This document shows positions 1 through 4,331 of a stretch of DNA of 6,317 nucleotides, one piece after another. The DNA comes from Methanoregulaceae archaeon (GTDB lineage: Archaea > Halobacteriota > Methanomicrobia > Methanomicrobiales > Methanospirillaceae). A program made the translations under genes and the position numbers. Each line of letters begins with the position of its first letter. The stretch's first letter is position 1. Location: the NCBI GenBank assembly GCA_013331215.1, contig DUGU01000276.1, positions 1 through 6,317 on the forward strand, given 5' to 3'. The notes beneath the pieces are model-generated. The model made no database searches. It had not been told where the DNA came from and saw only the letters and a list, made by a program, of their open reading frames with translations.

Positions 1-12
1 GCCAAGGGCAGC

Positions 13-195
13 ATGAGAATTTACCTGCGAAGCAATGTCAGAACATCGATGGAGCAGCAGAGCGAACGCGCTGGCCGAGACGTCATCCAGCCCGAAGGCT
101 ACGCCGCCTTCGTCCCGAACCCGCTTCCGCCCGAGATCCGGTACGGCGGCGAGCTGCAGTCCCTCCTCTCGGCCGCCGACCGCGCGATGAGTTCG
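13..195 (+). pseudogene. Fic-family protein, N-terminal remnant
   Basis: The frame starting with ATG at 13 (a second in-frame ATG is at 49) reads GRDVIQPEGYAAFVPNPLPP, then EIRYGGELQSLLSAADRA. This matches the N-terminal region of Fic/DOC-family AMP-transferases as I know it (GxYV.QP.GY.AF.P.PLPP, then LLS.ADRALGRLDG). The resemblance covers about residues 20-58 (nt 70-186) and stops where LGRLDG would follow. The frame then stays open to 318, but that tail runs antisense to the end of the methyltransferase and looks random. The catalytic HPFxxGNG motif and the helical Fic core are absent, so no AMPylation activity is expected. The start is unsettled: no clear Shine-Dalgarno lies before ATG 49, and the upstream of ATG 13 is at the window edge. 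The family call is from memory of the motif pattern and is fairly sure; the truncation is clear. Confidence 0.6.
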
Positions 196-227
196 GGGTC
201 CGATCGTGAGGGCTCGCAGCGACTGTC

Positions 228-1049
228 TCATTCTTCTTCAACCGGCAGCGGCGGGAGGTACTCCATCGTGACGCCGGCCGCCCGGGACGAGTTCTCTGTT
301 ATCGAAGCGACGACGTAGTAGGTCTTCCCCTGCGCGAGCCGCCTGTACCACGGGAGCTGCGATCTGTGCAGGTCGCGGATATACAGCAGGTCCCCGATGT
401 GCAGGGGGAGAAATCCGGCCCGGTCGAGCAGGGCCAGCATCGACTCCAGAGGCACGCCCCCTTCGTAGGGAAGCCGGCTTCGAAGGGCGCGATCGTAGGA
501 CCTGCGATGGGTGTTCTTCTGCCCGAAGATCCGGGTCATTCCCGAACTGATTCCCATCTTCACGCGCGTCGAGAGACGGTGATCATCCCAGATCCCGTCG
601 ATGACGAGCAGTCTCCCTCCCGGTACCAGGACGCGGTGCCAGTCCCTCAGCGCGATCTCCGGGTGGGGGAGCGTCCAGAGGAGGTGACGCGTGACGATGA
701 GATCGAACGAACCGTCGGGAAACGGCAGGCGCTCCGCATTCCCGGTCCGAAGATCGAGGGAGAGATTCCTCGCTTCCGCCTTCTTCCGGGCTTTCTCCAT
801 CATCCCCTCGGACAGGTCGATGCCGGTCACCCGGTGCCCCATCTCCGCGAAGAGAAGGCCCATCGCACCCGTCCCGCACCCGGCATCGAGCACCCGCAGG
901 GAGGTGGAGGGCAGGTCCCGGCCCAGTTCCCGCTTCCAGGCCTCGCTCTCGTCCACGGTCCCGATTCCATGGCCGGGATTGTCATCGTATGTGGTCGAGG
1001 AGTGGTCCCAGACCGTCCGGACGGTCTCCGTGACCTCGTGATCATCCAT
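228..1049 (-). CDS. Class I SAM-dependent methyltransferase
   Basis: A 273-residue cytosolic methyltransferase of the Methyltransf_11/UbiE-like type, predicted to transfer a methyl group from S-adenosylmethionine to an unidentified small molecule. The Rossmann-fold signatures are in order, numbered from ATG 1049: motif I VLDAGCGTG (about 53-61), the acidic end of strand 2 GIDLSEGMMEKA (about 76-87), the NAERLPFPDGSFDLIVTRH segment (about 104-122) and VLVPGGRLLVIDG (about 140-152). The N-terminus (VWDHSSTTYDDNPGHGI) is typical of archaeal family members, and some of those sit beside metal or corrinoid transport genes; no transporter is visible here. ATG 1049 is preferred because GGTGAT, complementary to the 16S rRNA tail, lies four bases upstream. 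GTG 1058 and ATG 1055 are in frame but overlap that site. The gene follows a decayed beta-helix fragment (its stop is at 1077), so it is either distally transcribed with the TBP genes or has a promoter inside that fragment. It looks intact. Confidence 0.9.
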   Translation of the reverse strand: MDDHEVTETVRTVWDHSSTTYDDNPGHGIGTVDESEAWKRELGRDLPSTSLRVLDAGCGTGAMGLLFAEMGHRVTGIDLSEGMMEKARKKAEARNLSLDLRTGNAERLPFPDGSFDLIVTRHLLWTLPHPEIALRDWHRVLVPGGRLLVIDGIWDDHRLSTRVKMGISSGMTRIFGQKNTHRRSYDRALRSRLPYEGGVPLESMLALLDRAGFLPLHIGDLLYIRDLHRSQLPWYRRLAQGKTYYVVASITENSSRAAGVTMEYLPPLPVEEE

Positions 1050-1053
1050 CGTC

Positions 1054-1059
1054 ATCACC
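1054..1059 (-). promoter_or_regulatory. Shine-Dalgarno site that sets the methyltransferase start
   Basis: On the minus strand GGTGAT is followed by GACG and then ATG (1049). GGTGAT pairs with the archaeal 16S rRNA 3' end, and the four-base spacing favours ATG 1049 over the two upstream in-frame starts that lie within or next to the site. Confidence 0.55.
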
Positions 1060-1076
1060 GCTCTTTCGCTGATCGA

Positions 1077-1355
1077 TTACAGATTGAACTGCAGGTGCTT
1101 CGCGCTTTCGTACTCTCGTCGTCCCATCGCCGGCTGCGGGGGATAGTATTCCACCGTGACCCTGGCCATGTTAACACTGTTAACAGACGGCCCGTGGACC
1201 TCGACGACCGACTTCGGCCTGATCGACCGCAATTGCGATCCGGTTGCCCCTCATCGCGTACCCTCGAGCCAGGTACCGCTTCAGATCCTCGACGTGCCCG
1301 GACGCGTCGACGAACTCGAGCCGCTCGGTGACGCCGGGGAGCACGGGCCGGCCCG
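1077..1355 (-). pseudogene. Beta-helix protein C-terminal fragment, copy 1 (frameshifted)
   Basis: This stretch encodes only the last roughly 75-90 residues of the beta-helix protein found in full at 4332-5627. One frame reads VTERLEFVDASGHVEDLKRY, then ARGYAMRGNRIAIAVD. After an extra base near 1225 (GATCAGGCC here against GATCGGCC in copy 3), the homologous reading continues in a second frame as PSVNSVNMARVTVEYYPPQP and ends at TAA 1079-1077. Similarity to copy 3 starts only about 13 bases after the TBP A stop codon, at the GGCCGGCCCGTGCTCC block. Unlike copies 2 and 3 it keeps both tyrosines of VEYY and reads on for 20 or so residues (PPQPAMGRREYESAKHLQ...). There is no start codon suited to it, and the frameshift makes it non-functional unless a frame change occurs. 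Confidence 0.75.
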
Positions 1356-1367
1356 CACCTCTCCCGA

Positions 1368-1964
1368 TCAGGTCCGAATCCATGCTCCGGCCCTGTCGAC
1401 GAGATGTCGGACCTCGTCCGAGACCACCTGCGCCTGGTCGATCGACAGGGTGCCGGCGACGATCATCGCCCCCGACGTGAAGACGAGCGCCACGCCTCCG
1501 GCCCCGGACCGGTAGACGAGCCCGGGGAAGACCTCGGGCTCGTACTCGACGTTCTCGAGATCGAGGGCGAAGGCGAGCTTGAGAAGAGACACGCCGGTGC
1601 CGAGGCTGCCGGACGCCACGAGGTTGACGATCCGGGGCTGGGGGTCGGGGGCGAGGTCGACACCGGCCGTCCGAAGGACCTCGAGGAGAGCTGCGAGCGC
1701 GGGCGCGACCGCGTCGGGGTGCCGCACGCCGACCAGGTTCACTTTTCCCGAGGTGAAGACGAGGGCCGCGAACTTCGGCGAGCTCCTGCGATAGACGAGC
1801 CCTGAAAACCGTCGTTTATCGTAATCCGCGCCCGGGATCACGCGGGCGAGGTGGTCGAGGTCCAGCACGTCGGCAACCCTGACGGAGGCCACGATGTTTG
1901 TAACGGTCAGAGACAGGTGCGGCGCAGGGTCGGCCGGCCCGATGGGTGCGGTAAGGGCGTTCAC
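1368..1964 (-). CDS. Divergent TATA-box-binding protein paralogue (TBP A)
   Basis: A 198-residue TBP-fold protein. The archaeal general factor binds the TATA box and recruits TFB and RNA polymerase; a paralogue like this would serve an alternative promoter set or act as a regulator. Two direct repeats are visible. Repeat 1 runs from VTNIVASVRV (about 21-30) through RRFSGLVYRRSSPK (51-64) to ALVFTSGKVNLVG (67-79). Repeat 2 runs from RIVNLVASGS (111-120) through YEPEVFPGLVYR (141-152) to ALVFTSGAMIVAG (159-171). All four DNA-intercalating phenylalanines are kept (F53, F70, F146, F162), as are both minor-groove asparagines (N23, N114) and the TFB-facing EPE loop. The two conserved threonines are replaced by V78 and A170, the second SGK lysine by A166, and the usual PK of repeat 2 by a GAGG loop. 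Start GTG 1964 has a GGGGGAG Shine-Dalgarno and a TATA-like box at fitting spacing. It lies 125 bp downstream of TBP B. Confidence 0.93.
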   Translation of the reverse strand: MNALTAPIGPADPAPHLSLTVTNIVASVRVADVLDLDHLARVIPGADYDKRRFSGLVYRRSSPKFAALVFTSGKVNLVGVRHPDAVAPALAALLEVLRTAGVDLAPDPQPRIVNLVASGSLGTGVSLLKLAFALDLENVEYEPEVFPGLVYRSGAGGVALVFTSGAMIVAGTLSIDQAQVVSDEVRHLVDRAGAWIRT

Positions 1965-2002
1965 GGGCTCCCCCCGCCTGATGTATGTCCAGTTCGTTGC
2001 AT

Positions 2003-2010
2003 GATATGTA
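2003..2010 (-). promoter_or_regulatory. Candidate TATA box for TBP A
   Basis: TACATATC on the minus strand is the most AT-rich element in the 125 bp between TBP B and TBP A, and it is preceded by a purine-rich GGAATAGG. A start of transcription about 25 bases downstream, near 1980, would leave a short leader carrying the GGGGGAG ribosome site before GTG 1964. This suggests that TBP A can be transcribed separately from TBP B. Confidence 0.4.
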
Positions 2011-2089
2011 CCTATTCCGGGCGAATTCGTCGATCAGGATCGATGCGCGGACCGACGATGCCCTCGGGCGCACGACGGAGCCGATCGCA

Positions 2090-2659
2090 TCAGGCCGGAG
2101 TCCACGCGCCGGCCTGGTCGATCGCGTTCCGGACCTCCGCCACGACCCGGGCGGTCTGGTCTTCCGTCCGCGTCCCCGTGACCACGAACGCCCCGCTCCC
2201 GAACACCAACACCACGCCTTTGGGGTCGGCAACCCGGTAAACGAGCCCGGGGAAGACCTCCGGTTCGTACTCGATGTGCTCCAGGTTCATGGCGATGGCG
2301 AACCGCTGAAGTGCGATTCCATCGCCGAACGTGCCGCTCGAGACGATATTGACGACGCGAGGCGGGTCGAACGGCTCGAGCTCGGCCCCGGCAGCCCGGA
2401 GGACCTCGAGCACGCTCGAGAAGGCGAAGGGGAGCACATCCGGGTGCTGCATGCCGGTGAGCACGATCTTCCCGGGGGTATAGATCAGGGCGGCCACTTT
2501 CGGCGAGGACCTGTGGAGGACGAGCCCCGGGAACTTCTTTTTATCGTATCTGGCCCCGGGTATCCGCTCGGCGAGCTCGTCGAGGTTGAGCACGGTCGCA
2601 ACCCTCACGGTCGCAACCACGTTCTGAATCGCCAGGGCCGGGGCAGTCGCGTCGCTCAT
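2090..2659 (-). CDS. Divergent TATA-box-binding protein paralogue (TBP B)
   Basis: A 189-residue TBP with two repeats. Repeat 1: IQNVVATVRV (11-20), KKKFPGLVLHRSSPK (40-54), AALIYTPGKIVLTG (56-69). Repeat 2: RVVNIVSSGT (101-110), YEPEVFPGLVYRVADPK (131-147), VLVFGSGAFVVTG (150-162). It keeps minor-groove asparagines N13 and N104 and threonines T68 and T161. Three of the four kinking phenylalanines remain (F43, F136, F153); the second is Y60 in ALIYTPGK. The repeat 2 SGK lysine is A157, as in TBP A. The EPE stirrup thought to face TFB is intact. It resembles the canonical protein more than TBP A does, so binding to TATA-like DNA is plausible. ATG 2659 is the only sensible start; no good Shine-Dalgarno precedes it, so a leaderless or short-leader mRNA is likely. 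AT-rich stretches upstream (2670-2676 and 2693-2701) are weak TATA candidates. Confidence 0.93.
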   Translation of the reverse strand: MSDATAPALAIQNVVATVRVATVLNLDELAERIPGARYDKKKFPGLVLHRSSPKVAALIYTPGKIVLTGMQHPDVLPFAFSSVLEVLRAAGAELEPFDPPRVVNIVSSGTFGDGIALQRFAIAMNLEHIEYEPEVFPGLVYRVADPKGVVLVFGSGAFVVTGTRTEDQTARVVAEVRNAIDQAGAWTPA

Positions 2660-2914
2660 GGGTCCACACTATACATTGCTCGGATCTGATCGATCTATCT
2701 TGCGGTGGTCCTCGTCCCGGTCCCGGTCAGCGCTCGCTTCGCTTTCGTGGATGGTTGTGGTCATTTCGGTCAGACCCGGATGTCGCCCCGGAAAAAATGG
2801 CGGAATAACGTACTGCGGCGGCCTGCGCGGCCGGTCTCGCGAGGTCGCCGATCGGCTGCGGGCGTCGGGACCCCGTGATGGCGTGGACGGTGCCGCGCTG
2901 GTCGTGGCCGTTGA
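2660..2914. other. Unassigned 255-bp gap between TBP B and the TBP C remnant
   Basis: I recognise no gene here. The left 45 bases are relatively AT-rich on the minus strand (AAGATAGAT, AATGTATAG) and probably hold the TBP B promoter. The rest is GC-rich, apart from a short CCGGAAAAAATGG patch near 2797-2810. On the plus strand, about 2827-2920 reads SREVADRLRASGPRDGVDGA and onward without a stop. That looks amphipathic and protein-like, but I cannot place it in a family. Confidence 0.35.
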
Positions 2915-3166
2915 TCAGGTCCGTATCCAGCTACCGACCGTTTCGACGAGGCGCAGGAGCTCGTCCGCGGCTGGCAGCGCCGTATCGAGCGATCGAGTGC
3001 CGGTGACGACCACGGCCCCCGACCCGAAGACGAGCGCCGTGCCTCCGGCCCCGGACCGGTAGACGAGCCCGGGGAAGACCCCGGGCTCGTACTCGACGTT
3101 CTCGAGGTCGAGTGCGAAAGCGAGCTTGACTTGGGAGACATCGGTGCCGAGGGAGCCAGCCGTCCT
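2915..3166 (-). pseudogene. TBP C, C-terminal half remnant
   Basis: On the minus strand a frame bounded by TGA at 3169-3167 and TGA at 2917-2915 encodes the second TBP repeat only: AGSLGTDVSQVKLAFALDLE, then NVEYEPGVFPGLVYRSGAGG, ALVFGSGAVVVTG and a closing helix that ends GSWIRT. It aligns with residues from about 118 to the end of TBP A, including the unusual GAGG loop and the SGA in place of SGK, so it is a sister of A rather than B. Repeat 1 and any start codon are missing, and the break is abrupt at about 3160. The EPE stirrup reads EPG. Both repeat 2 phenylalanines are present. A single repeat would not make a working saddle, although an unusual half-TBP cannot be excluded. Confidence 0.8.
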
Positions 3167-3169
3167 TCA

Positions 3170-3294
3170 ACTATCGCTGTATGTGACGGTGCTGTGCCGC
3201 CCGAGAGACCAGTACGCAGCGCCAACGCTGGATGCCCTTCGGGGCCGGGACGGCAGTACTCGCGGATTGGCCTCTGGGGGAACGCCGTCCCGTT
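3170..3294. other. Unassigned spacer between the TBP C remnant and beta-helix copy 2
   Basis: About 125 bp with no recognised gene, RNA or repeat. It links the end of the similarity between beta-helix copies 1 and 2 (about 3295) to the broken 5' edge of TBP C, so it marks a rearrangement junction. Confidence 0.3.
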
Positions 3295-3332
3295 TGCGTT
3301 TCTCATCATCCCATCGTCGGCCGCGGCGGGTA

Positions 3333-3722
3333 CTACTCGACCGAGACACCGGCCATGTTAACGGTGTTAGCTGACGGCGGATGGATCTCGACGACCTCCA
3401 TCGGACGGTCCGTGACAAGCCGGACTCGGTTGCCTGCCATCCGGTAACCCTGGGTCCGGTAACGTGCAAGGTCCGTGACATGCCCCCACGCGTCGACGAA
3501 CTCGAGCCGCTCGGTGATGCCGAGCAGTACGGACCGCTCCTCGCCGGCGAAGTTCCGGATCTCGACCTCGACCTCCGCGTCGTTCCCGACCATCTGCAGC
3601 GCCCGGCGCGTCGCGCCGTCGGAGACAAAGCCCGCCACCTTCGCCCCGTTCCCGCCGTACTCTATGACAAGGCTGTAGGCCGAGCCCGTGTCCGAAAGGC
3701 AGTCACCATACGCTCGTCCCAT
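3333..3722 (-). pseudogene. Beta-helix protein C-terminal fragment, copy 2 (open frame retained)
   Basis: An uninterrupted 129-residue frame from ATG 3722 to TAG 3335-3333. After a short non-homologous start (MGRAYGDCLS) it follows the last 125 or so residues of the gene at 4332-5627: DTGSAYSLVIEYGGNGAKVA, GATRRALQMVGNDAEVEVEI, RNFAGEERSVLLGITERLEF and HPPSANTVNMAGVSVE. It has none of the frameshifts seen in copies 1 and 3. The stop (TAG) sits where copy 1 has the first TAC of VEYY; beyond it the DNA still matches (YPPRPTMG, then TGA TGA). A weak AGGGA lies just before the ATG. The N-terminal helix-forming part is missing, so I class it as a gene fragment, but it could be a stand-alone C-terminal domain. 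It points away from the toxin-antitoxin operon, 65 bp off. Confidence 0.6.
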
Positions 3723-3756
3723 GTTCCCTGGCGGCGGGATGGCGGCCCGTCGATCC

Positions 3757-3763
3757 TTTTATC
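3757..3763 (+). promoter_or_regulatory. Candidate TATA box of the toxin-antitoxin operon
   Basis: TTTTATC, an AT-rich island in GC-rich sequence, lies about 28 bases before the antitoxin ATG. That spacing predicts a leaderless or nearly leaderless transcript, common in archaea and consistent with the lack of a spaced Shine-Dalgarno. Confidence 0.45.
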
Positions 3764-3774
3764 GTCTCCCGGGC

Positions 3775-3788
3775 TACACTGTGGTGTA
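3775..3788 (+). promoter_or_regulatory. Inverted repeat, possible antitoxin operator
   Basis: TACAC-TGTG-GTGTA is a 5-bp perfect inverted repeat with a 4-bp spacer. It covers the predicted transcription start and ends on the A of the antitoxin start codon. Ribbon-helix-helix antitoxins usually repress their own operon by binding such palindromes. The half-sites are short, so chance is possible. Confidence 0.35.
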
Positions 3789-4024
3789 TGGCAGTGGAAG
3801 CGACCATCAAGGTATCGAACGGGGTCAAGGGGAGGCTCGATGCCCTGAAGATCCACCCGCGCGAGACGTATAACGACGTGATCGAACGGCTGACCTCCAT
3901 GGCGATCGACCCCGATCCCCTGACCGACGACGAGCTCGTGAAGCTCGAGGAGGCGCGAAAGGACCGCCGGGACGGCCGGACATTCACCCATGACCAGGTC
4001 CTCGCGGAACTCGGGCTTGAATGA
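3788..4024 (+). CDS. Ribbon-helix-helix type antitoxin
   Basis: A 78-residue protein whose N-terminal part fits a ribbon-helix-helix fold: strand EATIKVSNGVKGRLDAL (about 4-20), then a helix in HPRETYNDVIERLTSMA (about 23-39). It resembles the small archaeal VapB/RelB-like proteins with the IKVS..VK.RLD.LK.HPRE.Y..VIERL pattern. The acidic, flexible C-terminal half (LTDDELVKLEEARKDRRDGR, then a helix near the end) is where such antitoxins wrap around and block the toxin. Its stop overlaps the toxin start in ATGA, so the two are translationally coupled. The expected role is to neutralise the RelE toxin and repress the operon. ATG 3788 fits the promoter position and is the only good start. Confidence 0.82.
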   Translation: MAVEATIKVSNGVKGRLDALKIHPRETYNDVIERLTSMAIDPDPLTDDELVKLEEARKDRRDGRTFTHDQVLAELGLE

Positions 4025-4296
4025 CGTTCGCGCTCGCGTATACCGCCCGCGCCTTGAAGGACCTCAAGGGTCTCGAGCACCAGGACAGCCGTCGGGTCAC
4101 CGCCCGGTTGAAGGCTCTGGAGGCACAGGATCTGCCATGGCTGCAGATCAAGAAGCTCAGGACTTCACACCCTGAAGACCCTGTCTATTCGCTCCACGTC
4201 GGTTCCTACCGCGTCCTCATCGAGTTTGATTTCGAGCGCCGAAGGATCGTCGTGGACGAGGTGAGCCGGCGAACAACCTCGTACCGCGATCTCTAA
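4021..4296 (+). CDS. relE: RelE/ParE-family toxin (mRNA interferase)
   Basis: A 91-residue toxin of the RelE/ParE superfamily. RelE members cut mRNA in the ribosomal A site, slowing translation when the antitoxin is degraded. Visible features are the N-terminal YTARALKDLKGLEHQDSRRV helix region (7-26), the basic KKL (44-46), VYSLHVGSYRVLIEFD (55-70) and the C-terminal strand with VSRRTTSYR (81-89). By comparison with E. coli RelE, R64, R84 and Y88 lie where the catalytic arginines and tyrosine are expected. H59 stands where YRLRVGDYR-type sequences usually have Arg, and R83 where GHR has His. Length and motifs suggest an intact gene. It ends 35 bp from the convergent beta-helix pseudogene. 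The target (RelE-like mRNA cleavage or ParE-like gyrase inhibition) cannot be settled from sequence, but the basic and aromatic residues favour RelE. Confidence 0.85.
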   Translation: MTFALAYTARALKDLKGLEHQDSRRVTARLKALEAQDLPWLQIKKLRTSHPEDPVYSLHVGSYRVLIEFDFERRRIVVDEVSRRTTSYRDL

Positions 4297-4331
4297 GGGC
4301 CGGCATCGGTACCCGTCGCTGGCCGCGGTGG

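Noticed and set aside
1170..1185. GTTAACACTGTTAAC as an operator palindrome
   Set aside because: It encodes the V-N-x-V-N-M motif in the beta-helix tail and is not kept as a palindrome in copies 2 and 3.
366..1331. Long plus-strand open frame opposite the methyltransferase
   Set aside because: It is rich in Arg, Pro and Gly, has no motif, and mirrors the intact methyltransferase; a GC-rich shadow frame.
1985..2689. Long plus-strand open frame opposite TBP B
   Set aside because: The minus strand carries an unmistakable two-repeat TBP; the plus frame has no family signature.
3333..3335. In-frame TAG codons at the C-termini of beta-helix copies 2 and 3 as pyrrolysine
   Set aside because: Pyrrolysine is not expected in this kind of methanogen outside methylamine methyltransferases, and other stops follow soon after.
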